A stretch of 64,000 nt of DNA from Pseudoduganella albidiflava (lineage in GTDB: Bacteria; Pseudomonadota; Gammaproteobacteria; Burkholderiales; Burkholderiaceae_D). The number at the start of each line of letters is the position of its first letter. Positions within the stretch are counted from its first letter, which is position 1. Made by a program: the position numbers and the translations under genes. The notes beneath the pieces were generated by a model. It saw nothing but the letters and a program-made list of their open reading frames with translations. It was not told where the DNA came from and did not search any database. The DNA lies in NCBI RefSeq assembly GCF_004322755.1, contig NZ_CP036401.1, positions 7,130,001 through 7,194,000 of the forward strand, in the 5' to 3' direction. Positions 30,192 through 38,868 of this stretch are shown piece after piece.

Positions 30192-30344
30192 GGGACAGTC
30201 CCCCTGGGAGGGACAGTCCCCGGATTTTTTACAACAGTTCGTGTTGCATAAAACCGGGGTCAGACCCCAGATTCCGCGTGTTGCATAAAACCGGGGTCAG
30301 ACCCCAGATTCCGGAAATGTTTCCTGAAACCGGGGTCTGACCCC
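30192..30344. repeat. Palindromic repeat cluster (GGGACAGTCCC and GGGGTCAGACCCC families)
   Basis: GGGACAGTCCCC occurs at 30192-30203 and 30210-30221. A 36-bp unit beginning GTGTTGCATAAAACC occurs at 30241-30276 and again at 30278-30313, each carrying the palindrome GGGGTCAGACCCC (30256-30268, 30293-30305). The second is followed by the small hairpin GGAAATGTTTCC (30313-30324) and an inverted palindrome copy GGGGTCTGACCCC (30332-30344). The last part is thus palindrome - GGAAATGTTTCC - inverted palindrome. Confidence 0.85.
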
Positions 30345-30532
30345 GGTTTTGAGAAATGGTGCCGTGCACAAAATTAACAGGGTTTGCGGAATGTAAGTTA
30401 CTGACTCAACAGTTGGCAGTGTTGTATCATCGAATACTTAATCGTTGTCATATAAGCCATTCCTGGGGCTTGCGCAGCAGAGTATGGGCTTTCTGCATTA
30501 CAATATGGCATTAAAAATAAAGACTGTCTGCC

Positions 30533-31336
30533 GTGGCAAACCTCGTTGAAATCCGCGATCTGCACTTCTCGTATGGGAAGCGCCCCATCCTGGCGGGGCT
30601 TCACATGGACTTCCAGAAAGGGAAGGTCGTGGCGGTCATGGGCGGCTCGGGCAGTGGCAAGACGACGGTATTGCGCCTGATCGGCGGGCAGATCCGGCCC
30701 AGCAAGGGCCAGGTCAGCGTGGATGGCCAGGTCGTCCACACGCTGAAAACCAAGGAATTGTATTTGTTGCGCCGCAAGATGGGCATGCTGTTCCAGCACG
30801 GCGCGCTGTTCACCGACCTCACCGTATTTGAAAACGTGGCGTTCCCGCTGCGCGAGCACACGGACTTGCCGGAAGAGCTGATCCGCGATCTCGTGCTGAT
30901 GAAGCTGAACGCAGTCGGCCTGCGCAACGCGGCGCCGCTGAAGCCGGGCGAGATTTCCGGCGGCATGGCGCGCCGGGTGGCGCTGGCCCGCTCGATCGCG
31001 CTGGATCCGCAACTGATCATGTATGACGAGCCCTTCGCCGGCCTCGACCCGATTTCGATGGGCGTGACGGCGAACCTGATCCGCAACCTGAACGATGCGC
31101 TCGGTTCCACCAGCATCCTGGTGTCGCACGACGTCAAGGAATCGTTCACCATCGCGGATTACGTGTATTTCCTGTCGCAGGGCAAGATCGTGGCCCACGG
31201 CACGCCGGCTGAAATGATGGTATCGACCGACCCATACGTCAAACAATTCGTGCATGCCGAGGCGGATGGCCCGGTGCCGTTCCATTATCCGGGCAAGTCG
31301 CTGGCCGACGACCTGGGCCTGGGAGTGCGCAAATGA
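30533..31336 (+). CDS. mlaF: Phospholipid ABC transporter ATP-binding protein MlaF
   Basis: Cytoplasmic ATPase of the Mla complex, which moves phospholipids between the membranes to keep outer-membrane asymmetry. In 267 residues: Walker A GGSGSGKTT (about 40), signature ISGGMARR (about 142), Walker B LIMYDEPFAG (about 160-170) and switch histidine in LVSHDVKE. The start is GTG at 30533 (MANLVEIRD), with only a weak ribosome site. Its stop overlaps the mlaE start (ATGA, 31333-31336). The order mlaF-mlaE-mlaD-mlaA-mlaC-mlaB places the lipoprotein gene mlaA inside the operon, unlike E. coli. Confidence 0.95.
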   Translation: MANLVEIRDLHFSYGKRPILAGLHMDFQKGKVVAVMGGSGSGKTTVLRLIGGQIRPSKGQVSVDGQVVHTLKTKELYLLRRKMGMLFQHGALFTDLTVFENVAFPLREHTDLPEELIRDLVLMKLNAVGLRNAAPLKPGEISGGMARRVALARSIALDPQLIMYDEPFAGLDPISMGVTANLIRNLNDALGSTSILVSHDVKESFTIADYVYFLSQGKIVAHGTPAEMMVSTDPYVKQFVHAEADGPVPFHYPGKSLADDLGLGVRK

Positions 31337-32118
31337 TCGGCCGCCGCGTTCTTGCCGGCGTCGGCAATACCGTGCGCGATTACGTGGAAAGCGTCGGCTA
31401 CGCCGCGCGCACCTTCTTCACCATGCTGGGCCTGTCGCCGGGCATGATGCGCCGGCCCCACCTCGTCATCGAGCAGCTGCACTTCATCGGCAATTATTCG
31501 ATGTTGATCATTACGCTGTCCGGCCTGTTCGTCGGCATGGTGCTGGGCTTGCAGGGTTACTACACGCTGAACAAGTACGGCGCTTCCGAATCGCTGGGCT
31601 TGCTGGTGGCGCTGGGGCTGACCCGCGAACTGGGGCCGGTCATCACGGGCCTGCTGTTCGCCGGCCGGGCCGGCACGTCGCTGACGGCCGAGATCGGCCT
31701 GATGAAGGCCGGCGAGCAATTGTCCGCCATGGAAATGATGGCCGTGAACCCGATCCAGCGCGTGCTGGCACCGCGCTTCTGGGCCGGCGTGATCGCCGTG
31801 CCGCTGCTCGCGTCGATTTTCTCCGCGGTCGGTATCCTGGGCGGTTACCTGGTCGGGGTCGGGCTGATCGGCGTCGATGCCGGCGCATTCTGGTCCCAGA
31901 TGGAGGCCGGCATCGACCTGTGGAAGGACGTCGGCAACGGTTTCGTCAAGAGCGTGGTGTTCGGTATCGCGATCACCTTCATTGCCCTGTACCAGGGCTA
32001 CGAGACGCGGCCGACGCCGGAAGACGTGGCCGGTGCCACAACCCGCACGGTGGTCGTGTCGTCGCTGATGATCTGGTGGCTGGACTTCATGCTGACGGCG
32101 CTGATGTTCAGCAAATAA
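31333..32118 (+). CDS. mlaE: Phospholipid ABC transporter permease MlaE
   Basis: Inner-membrane permease of the Mla complex, 261 residues with about five or six hydrophobic segments. The MlaE/Ttg2B family core is clear: GLFVGMVLGLQGYYTLNKYGA, SLGLLVALGLTRELGPVITGLLFAGRAGTSLTAEIGLMKAGEQLSAMEMM and PLLASIFSAVGILGGYLVG. It starts within the mlaF stop codon, so translation is coupled. The 3' end CAGCAAATAA is repeated at 32142-32151, with a shortened CAGCAAAT at 32130-32137. Confidence 0.95.
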   Translation: MIGRRVLAGVGNTVRDYVESVGYAARTFFTMLGLSPGMMRRPHLVIEQLHFIGNYSMLIITLSGLFVGMVLGLQGYYTLNKYGASESLGLLVALGLTRELGPVITGLLFAGRAGTSLTAEIGLMKAGEQLSAMEMMAVNPIQRVLAPRFWAGVIAVPLLASIFSAVGILGGYLVGVGLIGVDAGAFWSQMEAGIDLWKDVGNGFVKSVVFGIAITFIALYQGYETRPTPEDVAGATTRTVVVSSLMIWWLDFMLTALMFSK

Positions 32119-32151
32119 GCCAGCCACAGCAGCAAATCAGTCAGCAAATAA
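32109..32151. repeat. Repeat of the mlaE 3' end including its stop codon
   Basis: CAGCAAATAA (32109-32118, with the mlaE stop TAA) recurs exactly at 32142-32151, with CAGCAAAT at 32130-32137 between them. This is one of several gene-end duplications in the window. Confidence 0.55.
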
Positions 32152-32206
32152 TTGCATCGTGGGAATGCCCGGCGCGGTTACAGAAAAACAGATAGGATAA
32201 GTAAAA

Positions 32207-32671
32207 ATGCAACGCAAATCTCTGGATGTGTGGGTCGGCCTGTTCGTCGTGATCGGCGTGGCCGCGCTGATGTTCCTGGCCCTGAAGGCGGGCAACAGCG
32301 GCACCTTCTCGCTCGCGAAGACGTATGAAATCACCGCCAAGTTCGACAACATCGGCAGCCTGCGTCCGCAGGCGGCCGTGAAGGCGTCGGGCGTGGTGGT
32401 CGGTCGCGTGGCGCGGATCGCGTTCGACGACAAATCGTACAAGGCGGCCGTGACGCTGGAGATGGACTCGACGTACAAGTTCCCGAAGGACAGCTCCGCC
32501 AAGATCCTCACGGCTGGCCTGCTGGGCGAGCAATATGTCGGTATCGAGGCCGGGGGTGACGAAAACAACCTGGCCCAAGGCGACCGGATCGCCCGTACGC
32601 AGTCCGCCGCGGTGCTGGAAGACCTGATCAACCAATTCATCTACAGCAAAGCCGCTGAAGGAAAGGACTGA
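32207..32671 (+). CDS. mlaD: MCE-domain lipid-binding subunit MlaD
   Basis: Inner-membrane-anchored periplasmic subunit that forms the hexameric lipid pore of the Mla complex. One N-terminal membrane helix (about 8-26, VWVGLFVVIGVAALMFLAL) precedes one MCE domain (about 38-120; YEITAKFDNIGSLRPQAAVKASGVVVGRV, ILTAGLLGEQYVGIE). The 154 residues are close to the usual single-MCE MlaD length. Start at ATG 32207 follows AT-rich DNA with a weak AGGATAAG site. Confidence 0.95.
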   Translation: MQRKSLDVWVGLFVVIGVAALMFLALKAGNSGTFSLAKTYEITAKFDNIGSLRPQAAVKASGVVVGRVARIAFDDKSYKAAVTLEMDSTYKFPKDSSAKILTAGLLGEQYVGIEAGGDENNLAQGDRIARTQSAAVLEDLINQFIYSKAAEGKD

Positions 32672-32676
32672 AACCG

Positions 32677-33447
32677 ATGCGCCGTCAAACCTCCGTTTTG
32701 CCGATGCTGCTCGCCGCGGCCGCGGCAGTCACCCTGAGTGGGTGCGCCGTTGGCCCGGACAAGCGCGATCCGATGGAAAACTGGAACCGCGCCGTCTTCA
32801 ATTTCAACGACAAGGTCGATACCTATGCGCTGAAACCAGTGGCGACCGGCTACAAGAACGTCACGCCGTCGTTCGTGCAGACCGGCGTGAACAATTTCTT
32901 CGGCAACCTCCAGGATCTCTGGACCGGTGGCAATAATCTGCTGCAAGGCAAGGGTGGCGACGCCGTCTCCGACTTTGGCCGTTTCGCCCTCAATTCCACG
33001 TTCGGCTTGCTGGGCCTGATCGACATCGCCAGCGAAGCCGGGCTGCAAAAGCACAAGGAAGACTTCGGCCAGACGCTCGGCCGCTGGGGCGTGCGACCCG
33101 GCCCGTACATGATGCTGCCGCTGCTGGGCCCGTCCACGGTGCGCGATACCGCCGGCCTGCCACTGGACTTCGCGGCCGATCCGTGGTCGCACAAGGATCC
33201 CACCAATGTCCGTACCATCGGCAGCGTGGTGCGCGTGGTCGACCAGCGTGCTTCGCTGCTCGACGCGTCGTCACTGCTGGAAGATGCGGCGCTCGACCGC
33301 TACGAGTTCGTGCGCGACGGTTTCCTGCAGCGCCGCCAGAGCCAGGTATATGACGGCGACGTGCCGGAGACCAAGGCGGAAGAAAACGTGCCGGAACAGC
33401 CGGCCGTGAAGCCGACCGGCGAAGGCGCAGCGCAGCCGGCCACGTAA
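32677..33447 (+). CDS. mlaA: Outer-membrane lipoprotein MlaA (VacJ)
   Basis: Lipoprotein that extracts mislocalised phospholipids from the outer leaflet and hands them to MlaC. The signal peptide ends in a lipobox LSGC with C23; the MlaA core follows (DPMENWNRAVFNFNDKVDTYALKPVATGY, NNFFGNLQDLWTGGNNLLQGK, GRFALNSTFGLLGLIDIASEAGL, DFGQTLGRWGVRPGPYMMLPLLGPSTVRD). The last 35 residues are Pro/Glu/Ala-rich and poorly conserved. It is embedded between mlaD and mlaC, 5 bp after mlaD. A 10-bp tandem repeat begins on its stop codon. Confidence 0.95.
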   Translation: MRRQTSVLPMLLAAAAAVTLSGCAVGPDKRDPMENWNRAVFNFNDKVDTYALKPVATGYKNVTPSFVQTGVNNFFGNLQDLWTGGNNLLQGKGGDAVSDFGRFALNSTFGLLGLIDIASEAGLQKHKEDFGQTLGRWGVRPGPYMMLPLLGPSTVRDTAGLPLDFAADPWSHKDPTNVRTIGSVVRVVDQRASLLDASSLLEDAALDRYEFVRDGFLQRRQSQVYDGDVPETKAEENVPEQPAVKPTGEGAAQPAT

Positions 33448-33483
33448 CGGACAGTAAGCGACAGTAAGGGACAGTAACGGCGG
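33444..33483. repeat. 10-bp tandem repeat starting on the mlaA stop codon
   Basis: Units GTAACGGACA (33444-33453, containing the stop TAA), GTAAGCGACA, GTAAGGGACA and a partial GTAACGGCGG (to 33483). The 10-bp period shifts frame each time, so the TAA triplets fall in all three frames. A GC-rich hairpin (33479-33498) follows without a T-run. Confidence 0.8.
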
Positions 33484-33506
33484 AGCGCCGGCTCCGCCAC
33501 CCCCGC

Positions 33507-33512
33507 TATAAT
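33507..33512 (+). promoter_or_regulatory. TATAAT -10-like box upstream of mlaC
   Basis: A perfect TATAAT lies about 93 bp before mlaC, after the hairpin following mlaA, in a 157-bp gap. The -35 side is GC-rich and not convincing. It could be an internal promoter for mlaC-mlaB. Confidence 0.3.
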
Positions 33513-33604
33513 GGCGCAGCGGCCGGCATGGACCGGCCCACCATTGTCGTGTAACCAATATCGGTACAAGTAAATATCGGTACAACCAACCCAGGTAAAA
33601 CCAC

Positions 33605-34249
33605 ATGAAACTGATCAAGCAACTGCTCGCCGTCGCCACGATCGCGTTTGCCACCACCGGCTTCGCCGCGGCACAAGGCGCGAACGAAGCGCCCGACCAA
33701 CTGGTCAAGCGCATCAGCTCGGAAGTACTGAACACCGCCAAGAACGACAAGGAAATCCAGGCTGGCAACACCCGCAAGGTGATGGACCTGGTGGAAACCA
33801 AGATCCTGCCGTACGTGGATTTCGAGCGCATGACCGCGCTGGCTGCCGGCCGCTACTGGCGTGAAGCCACGCCGGAACAGAAGCGCGCGCTGTCCACCGA
33901 ATTCCGCACGCTGCTGATCTACACGTATTCCGGCGCCCTGTCGCAGGTGCGCAACGAGACGATCGAATTCAAGCCGCTGCGCGCCGATGCGGCCGACACC
34001 GAAGTGGAAGTGCGTTCGCAGGTCAACATGACCCGCGGCGAACCGGTGCTGCTGAACTACCGCGTCGCGAAGACGCCGGAAGGCTGGAAGATCTACGACA
34101 TCAACGTGCTGGGCGCCTGGCTGGTGGAAACCTACAAGGGCACCTTCAACACCGAGATCAGCAAGGGCGGCATCGATGGCCTGATCAAGACGCTGGCCGC
34201 GAAGAACAAGCAGCTGGCAAACAAGCCGCTGGCAACCGCCAAGAAGTAA
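33605..34249 (+). CDS. mlaC: Periplasmic phospholipid-binding protein MlaC
   Basis: Soluble periplasmic shuttle carrying phospholipid between MlaA and MlaFEDB. The 214-residue precursor has a signal peptide (MKLIKQLLAVATIAFATTGFAAA, likely cut after AAA near residue 23) and the Tol/Ttg2 family body: MDLVETKILPYVDFERMTALAAGRYWREATPEQKRALSTEFRTLLIYTYSGAL, RSQVNMTRGEPVLLNYRVAKTPEGWKIYDINVLGAWLVETYKGTF. It is fully consistent with MlaC in length and motifs. A hairpin without a T-run follows at 34271-34291. Confidence 0.96.
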   Translation: MKLIKQLLAVATIAFATTGFAAAQGANEAPDQLVKRISSEVLNTAKNDKEIQAGNTRKVMDLVETKILPYVDFERMTALAAGRYWREATPEQKRALSTEFRTLLIYTYSGALSQVRNETIEFKPLRADAADTEVEVRSQVNMTRGEPVLLNYRVAKTPEGWKIYDINVLGAWLVETYKGTFNTEISKGGIDGLIKTLAAKNKQLANKPLATAKK

Positions 34250-34349
34250 TCGGCAGCAGGAACCATCCCCGGGCCGGCCTTGTGCCGGCCCTTCAGTGTC
34301 TGAATCAGTATCTGAAACCCGTTTCGAGATGAAAGACGGCGAAAATCCC

Positions 34350-34658
34350 ATGAACGACAGCTCGAACAACATGCTGTCCCTGACCGCGCTGACCGTCGAT
34401 AACGCCACGGCGGCGCTGGAACACGGCCTGGCCGCGCTGCAGGCCGGCCAGAGCGAATTCGACATGCGCAACGTGGTGGCCGTCGATTCGGCCGCCGTCT
34501 CAGTCATGCTGGCGTGGCAACGCGCCGCCCACGCGGCCGGCATCACGCTGCGCCTCGTGAACCTGCCGCCGATGCTGCAAAGCCTGACCAAGCTGTATGG
34601 CGTCTGTTCGCTGGTATCGCCGCAAGCCTGCGAGACCGCCGAACTGCATCACCATTGA
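34350..34658 (+). CDS. mlaB: STAS-domain protein MlaB
   Basis: Small cytoplasmic STAS protein that stabilises and regulates MlaF. About 102 residues: a short variable start, then strand-helix pattern ATAALEHGLAALQAGQSEFDMRNVVAVDSAAVSVMLAWQRAAHAAG, with the conserved DSAAV serine site, and ITLRLVNLPPMLQSLTKLYGV. The start is uncertain: ATG at 34350 is chosen, but ATG 34329, ATG 34371 and GTG 34296 are in the same frame and none has a strong ribosome site. Position directly after mlaC supports the call. Confidence 0.85.
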   Translation: MNDSSNNMLSLTALTVDNATAALEHGLAALQAGQSEFDMRNVVAVDSAAVSVMLAWQRAAHAAGITLRLVNLPPMLQSLTKLYGVCSLVSPQACETAELHHH

Positions 34659-34723
34659 CCCCCGCCTTCCCCCCTCTCCGCTGTATTTCCGCCGGCCCGG
34701 GCGTGATCGGGTCGAAATTCCAA

Positions 34724-34729
34724 TATAAT
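34724..34729 (+). promoter_or_regulatory. TATAAT -10-like box before the ABC exporter genes
   Basis: A perfect TATAAT lies 121 bp before the ABC ATPase start in a locally AT-rich patch. The intervening leader is GC-rich and holds a small perfect hairpin, GCAACG (34811-34816) with CGTTGC (34822-34827). No good -35 is seen. Confidence 0.35.
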
Positions 34730-34849
34730 TGACCGTTGCTCTTGCCAGATTGGCGCGAGCTCCCGCATGAACGGCAACGGCCCGGAACCGGTCCGGGGCC
34801 GGCCGCCAGCGCAACGGTCAGCGTTGCAAAGAACACAAACAAGCCAGGC

Positions 34850-35779
34850 ATGACAGCAATCCAAATCAGCAATGTCCAGAAGCGCTATCAATCGCTGCAG
34901 GCGCTGGGCGGCGTGTCGCTCTCGATCGAGGAAGGCGAATTCTTCGGGCTGCTCGGGCCGAACGGCGCCGGCAAGACCACGCTGATCTCGATCATCGCGG
35001 GCCTGATCCGCGCCGACGGCGGTTCCGTGTCGATCCATGGCCACGACGTGGTGACCGATTTCCGTGCCGCCCGCAGGAAGCTTGGCGTGGTGCCGCAGGA
35101 ACTGGTGTTCGACCCGTTCTTTACCGTGCGCGAGACGCTGCGCCTGCAGTCCGGCTACTTCGGCCTGCCGAACAACGACAAGTGGATCGACGAGGTGATG
35201 GAAAACCTCGACCTGACCAACAAGGCCGACACCAATATGCGCGCGCTGTCCGGCGGCATGAAGCGCCGCGTGCTGGTGGCGCAGGCGCTGGTGCACAAGC
35301 CGCCCGTCATCGTGCTCGACGAGCCGACCGCCGGTGTCGACGTCGAACTGCGCCAGACGCTGTGGAAGTTCATTTCGCGCCTGAACCGCGAAGGCCATAC
35401 CATCGTGCTGACCACCCACTACCTGGAAGAAGCGCAGGCGATGTGCAAGCGCGTGGCGATGATGAAGCTGGGCAAGGTGGTGGCGCTGGACACCATGTCC
35501 TCGCTGATCCGCCGCATCTCCGGCTCGCAGCTGATCGTGCACCTGAAGCAGGGCGACCTGCCGCCGGACCTGCAGCACCTGGTACTGCACGCCGAGACCG
35601 GTTCGCAACTGTCCGCCTCGGGCCGCCAGTACAGCCTGAAGGTCAACGAATACATGGAAGTGGAAACCATCCTGGCGCGCCTGCGCGAGAGCGGCGCCGT
35701 GATCGACGAGATGCAGCTGCAGCAGGCCGACCTGGAAGACATTTTCCTGGAAATCACCGGCGGAGGGGCCGCGCAATGA
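34850..35779 (+). CDS. ABC-2-type exporter ATP-binding protein (YadG-like)
   Basis: Cytoplasmic ATPase of an ABC exporter, 309 residues. Walker A GPNGAGKTT (about 41), signature LSGGMKRR (about 137), Walker B VIVLDEPTAG (about 158), switch LTTHYLEEAQ and a C-terminal extension typical of the DrrA/YadG group. Start at 34850 (MTAIQISNVQKRY) begins at the conserved domain; the frame extends 38 codons upstream without similarity. Its stop overlaps the permease start (ATGA). Lying between mlaB and ibaG it is commonly found beside Mla genes in betaproteobacteria, but a role in lipid traffic is unproven. Confidence 0.92.
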   Translation: MTAIQISNVQKRYQSLQALGGVSLSIEEGEFFGLLGPNGAGKTTLISIIAGLIRADGGSVSIHGHDVVTDFRAARRKLGVVPQELVFDPFFTVRETLRLQSGYFGLPNNDKWIDEVMENLDLTNKADTNMRALSGGMKRRVLVAQALVHKPPVIVLDEPTAGVDVELRQTLWKFISRLNREGHTIVLTTHYLEEAQAMCKRVAMMKLGKVVALDTMSSLIRRISGSQLIVHLKQGDLPPDLQHLVLHAETGSQLSASGRQYSLKVNEYMEVETILARLRESGAVIDEMQLQQADLEDIFLEITGGGAAQ

Positions 35780-36537
35780 TGTCGACCGGCTTTCGCACCC
35801 TGGTGTACAAGGAAACCCTGCGCTTCTACAAGGTGGCCACGCAGACCATCGCCGCGCCGATCCTTACCGCCATGCTGTACCTGCTGATCTTCGGCCACGT
35901 GCTGGAAGGGCGCGTGCAGGTCTACGAGGGCGTGTCGTACACGTCGTTCCTGATCCCCGGCCTGGTGATGATGAGCGTGCTGCAGAACTCGTTCGCCAAT
36001 TCCTCGTCGTCGCTGATCCAGTCGAAGATCACCGGCAACCTGGTGTTCGTGCTGCTGACGCCCCTGTCTCACTGGGAAATCTTCTCGGCCTACACGATCG
36101 CCGCGATGGTACGCGGCCTCGTCGTCGGCCTGGGCGTGTTCATCGCCACCGCGTGGTTCGCCCACATGTCGTTCGCCTGGCCGCTGTGGATCGTCGCGTT
36201 CGCGCTGCTGGGCGCCGCCATCCTCGGCACGATGGGCCTGATCGCCGGCATCTGGGCCGAGAAATTCGACCAGCTGGCGGCATTCCAGAACTTCCTGATC
36301 ATGCCGCTGACGTTCCTGTCCGGCGTGTTCTATTCGATCCATTCGCTGCCGCCGTTCTGGCTGACCGTGTCGCACCTGAACCCGTTCTTCTACATGATCG
36401 ACGGCTTCCGCTACGGCTTCTTCGGCCAGTCCGACATCAATCCCTGGACCAGCCTGGCCATCGTGTCCGCCTTCCTGGTGGTGCTCGCGCTGCTGGCCAT
36501 CCGGCTGCTGAAGAGCGGCTACCGGCTGAGACACTGA
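35776..36537 (+). CDS. ABC-2-type exporter permease (YadH-like)
   Basis: Integral inner-membrane partner of the preceding ATPase, 253 residues with six hydrophobic segments (starting about 25, 58, 108, 138, 170 and 227). The ABC-2 family signature NFLIMPLTFLSGVFYSIHSLPPFW is clear. ATG at 35776 overlaps the ATPase stop; a second ATG follows at once. Substrate unknown. Its last codon and stop (CACTGA) form the first unit of an 11-bp tandem repeat running downstream. Confidence 0.92.
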   Translation: MMSTGFRTLVYKETLRFYKVATQTIAAPILTAMLYLLIFGHVLEGRVQVYEGVSYTSFLIPGLVMMSVLQNSFANSSSSLIQSKITGNLVFVLLTPLSHWEIFSAYTIAAMVRGLVVGLGVFIATAWFAHMSFAWPLWIVAFALLGAAILGTMGLIAGIWAEKFDQLAAFQNFLIMPLTFLSGVFYSIHSLPPFWLTVSHLNPFFYMIDGFRYGFFGQSDINPWTSLAIVSAFLVVLALLAIRLLKSGYRLRH

Positions 36538-36586
36538 GCAGGCACTGAGCAGGCACCGAGCAGCCACCGAGCAGCCACTGAGCAGC
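36532..36586. repeat. 11-bp tandem repeat starting on the permease stop codon (5 units)
   Basis: Units CACTGAGCAGG (36532, including the stop TGA), CACTGAGCAGG (36543), CACCGAGCAGC (36554), CACCGAGCAGC (36565) and CACTGAGCAGC (36576), then CATTAAAA. Units differ by at most two bases, so the array is young. Confidence 0.9.
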
Positions 36587-36631
36587 CATTAAAAAACCAG
36601 ACGTTGAAGAAATATTGAAGAGGTACCGAAC

Positions 36632-36874
36632 ATGACCACCACCCCTGAAGCAATCCACGGCTACATCGCCGCCGGCCTCGACTGCACCCACCTGGAAGTG
36701 GAGGGCGACGGCCAGCACTTCACCGCCGTCATCGTCTCGCCCGCCTTCGCCGGCAAGCGCCCCATCCAGCGCCACCAGATCGTCTACGCGGCGCTGGGCG
36801 ACCGCATGCGCGAGGAAATCCACGCGCTGTCGATGAAGACGCTGACCCCGGAAGAATTCGCGGCCAAGGCATAA
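36632..36874 (+). CDS. ibaG: BolA-family protein IbaG
   Basis: Small 80-residue BolA-like protein, in the class that binds [2Fe-2S] clusters together with monothiol glutaredoxins. The conserved helix-turn-strand core is visible: [60 protein letters not shown], with the histidine in RHQIVY. It sits 23 bp before murA, the same neighbourhood as ibaG (yrbA) in E. coli. A distant monothiol glutaredoxin (grxD, 14.1-14.4 kb) could be its partner. Confidence 0.93.
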   Translation: MTTTPEAIHGYIAAGLDCTHLEVEGDGQHFTAVIVSPAFAGKRPIQRHQIVYAALGDRMREEIHALSMKTLTPEEFAAKA

Positions 36875-36897
36875 CGAGACAACCAAGGAAAAAATCG

Positions 36898-38148
36898 ATG
36901 GACAAACTGCTCATCACCGGCGGCAAGCGCCTGGTCGGGGACATCCAGATCTCCGGCGCCAAGAACGCGGCGCTGCCTATCCTGTGCGCGGGCCTGCTGA
37001 CGTCCGGCGACCTGCAACTGTCGAACGTGCCCAACCTGCACGACGTGTCGACGATGCTCAGGCTGCTGCGCCAGACCGGCCTGACGGTCGCGCAGGACGG
37101 CGACAAGGTCACGCTGAACGGCGCGAAGATCGACAAGCTGGAAGCGCCGTACGAGCTGGTGAAGACGATGCGTGCATCGATCCTGGTACTGGGCCCCCTG
37201 CTGGCGCGCTTCGGCGAAGCCAAGGTATCGCTGCCGGGCGGCTGCGCGATCGGTTCGCGCCCCGTCGACCAGCACATCAAGGGCTTGCAGGCACTGGGCG
37301 CGGAGATCTCGATCGACGCGGGATACATCTACGCCAAGGCGAAAAAACTGCAGGGCACCCGCGTCGTCACCGACATGATCACGGTGACCGGCACGGAAAA
37401 CCTGCTGATGGCCGCCACGCTGGCCGAAGGCGAGACGGTGCTGGAAAACGCCGCGCGCGAGCCGGAAGTGACGGACCTGGCCAACCTGCTGGTGGCCATG
37501 GGCGCGAAGATCGACGGCATCGGCACCGACCGCCTGGTGATCCAGGGCGTGCCGGCGCTGAACGGCGCGGCGCACGCGGTGATCTCCGACCGCATCGAAG
37601 CAGCCACCTTCCTGTGCGCCGTGGCGGCCGCCGGCGGCGACATCACGATCCGCAACACCCGCACCGACATCCTCGATGCAGCACTGGAAAAGCTGCGCGA
37701 GATGGGCGTGCGCCTGACCGTGGGCGATACGTGGATCCGCGCGCAGATGGATGCGCGGCCCACGCCGGTATCGTTCCGCACCACCGAATACCCGGGCTTC
37801 CCGACCGACATGCAGGCGCAGTTCATGGCCGTCAACACGATCGCCGCCGGCCAGAGCACCGTGACCGAGACGATCTTTGAAAACCGCTTCATGCACGTAC
37901 AGGAAATGAACCGCCTGGGCGCGCGCATCCGCATCGACGGCAACACCGCCTTCATCGACGGCACCCAGCAGCTGATCGGCGCGCCCGTGATGGCCACCGA
38001 CCTGCGCGCTTCGGCATCGCTGGTGATCGCCGGCCTGTCGGCCAAGGGCGAAACGCTGGTCGACCGCATCTATCACCTGGATCGCGGCTACGACCGCATG
38101 GAAGTGAAGCTTTCCGCCGTCGGCGCCAACATCACCCGCATCAAGTAA
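36898..38148 (+). CDS. murA: UDP-N-acetylglucosamine 1-carboxyvinyltransferase
   Basis: First committed step of peptidoglycan synthesis, transferring enolpyruvate from PEP to UDP-GlcNAc in the cytoplasm. The 416-residue protein has [12 protein letters not shown] (K22, N23), the catalytic and fosfomycin-target cysteine C116 in [13 protein letters not shown], and [16 protein letters not shown] containing the catalytic aspartate. With C rather than D at this position, fosfomycin sensitivity would be expected. It sits between ibaG and hisG, 12 bp before the latter. Confidence 0.98.
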   Translation: MDKLLITGGKRLVGDIQISGAKNAALPILCAGLLTSGDLQLSNVPNLHDVSTMLRLLRQTGLTVAQDGDKVTLNGAKIDKLEAPYELVKTMRASILVLGPLLARFGEAKVSLPGGCAIGSRPVDQHIKGLQALGAEISIDAGYIYAKAKKLQGTRVVTDMITVTGTENLLMAATLAEGETVLENAAREPEVTDLANLLVAMGAKIDGIGTDRLVIQGVPALNGAAHAVISDRIEAATFLCAVAAAGGDITIRNTRTDILDAALEKLREMGVRLTVGDTWIRAQMDARPTPVSFRTTEYPGFPTDMQAQFMAVNTIAAGQSTVTETIFENRFMHVQEMNRLGARIRIDGNTAFIDGTQQLIGAPVMATDLRASASLVIAGLSAKGETLVDRIYHLDRGYDRMEVKLSAVGANITRIK

Positions 38149-38160
38149 TCGTCAATCACC

Positions 38161-38838
38161 ATGAGCACACTTCCTGCCCAGGCCACCGACCGCTCGCAAC
38201 TGATCCTCGCCCTGTCGAAGGGCCGCATCTTCGAGGACACGCTGCCGCTGCTGGCGGCGGCCGGCATCACCGTCACGGAAAACCCGGAAACCTCGCGCAA
38301 GCTGATCCTGCCGACCAACGACCCGCACGTGCGCGTGCTGATCGTGCGCGCCACCGACGTGCCGACCTACGTGCAGCATGGCGCCGCCGATTTCGGCGTG
38401 GCCGGCAAGGACGTGCTGTTCGAGCATGGCGGCGAAGGCCTGTACCAGCCGATCGACCTGAACATCGCACGCTGCCGCATGTCGGTGGCGGTGAAGGCGG
38501 GCTTCGATTACGAAACCGCGGTGCGCCAGGGCGCGCGGCTGCGCGTGGCCACCAAGTTCACCGAGATGGCGCGCCAGCACTTCGCCAAGAAGGGCGTGCA
38601 CGTGGACCTGATCAAGCTGTACGGCTCGATGGAGCTGGCGCCGCTGGTCGGCCTGTCCGACGCGATCGTCGACCTGGTCAGCACCGGCAGCACGCTGCGC
38701 GCCAACAACCTGGTGGAAGTGGAAGAGATCTGCGATATCTCGTCCCGCCTGGTGGTCAACCAGGCCGCGCTGAAACTGAAGCGCGCGCGCCTGCAGCCGA
38801 TCCTCGAAGCCTTTGAAAAAGCCTCGCAAGCCAAGTAA
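38161..38838 (+). CDS. hisG: ATP phosphoribosyltransferase, short form
   Basis: First enzyme of histidine synthesis, joining ATP and PRPP. At 225 residues it is the short HisG-S form, which lacks the C-terminal histidine-binding domain and normally needs HisZ as regulatory subunit; no hisZ is in the window. Motifs: [45 protein letters not shown], and the PRPP loop in [16 protein letters not shown]. The stop-codon region AAGTAAAA is partly duplicated just downstream (CAGTAAAA at 38843-38850). Confidence 0.97.
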   Translation: MSTLPAQATDRSQLILALSKGRIFEDTLPLLAAAGITVTENPETSRKLILPTNDPHVRVLIVRATDVPTYVQHGAADFGVAGKDVLFEHGGEGLYQPIDLNIARCRMSVAVKAGFDYETAVRQGARLRVATKFTEMARQHFAKKGVHVDLIKLYGSMELAPLVGLSDAIVDLVSTGSTLRANNLVEVEEICDISSRLVVNQAALKLKRARLQPILEAFEKASQAK

Positions 38839-38868
38839 AAACCAGTAAAACCCCTGAAGCCAGCCACC

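Larger units (their letters stand above)
30124..30532. other. 409-bp gap between gltD and mlaF
   Basis: No gene is seen. After the gltBD terminator the gap holds a palindromic repeat cluster (30192-30344), then about 190 bp of AT-rich DNA before mlaF which should contain its promoter. TACAAT at 30499-30504 is a possible -10 element, but no well-spaced -35 was found. Confidence 0.6.

Noticed and set aside
30241..30313. Possible CRISPR repeats
   Set aside because: Only two adjacent copies with a one-base gap, no spacers and no cas genes; they belong to a palindromic repeat family.
33479..33498. Rho-independent terminator after mlaA
   Set aside because: A perfect GC-rich stem is present but no T-run follows, and the mla genes continue downstream.
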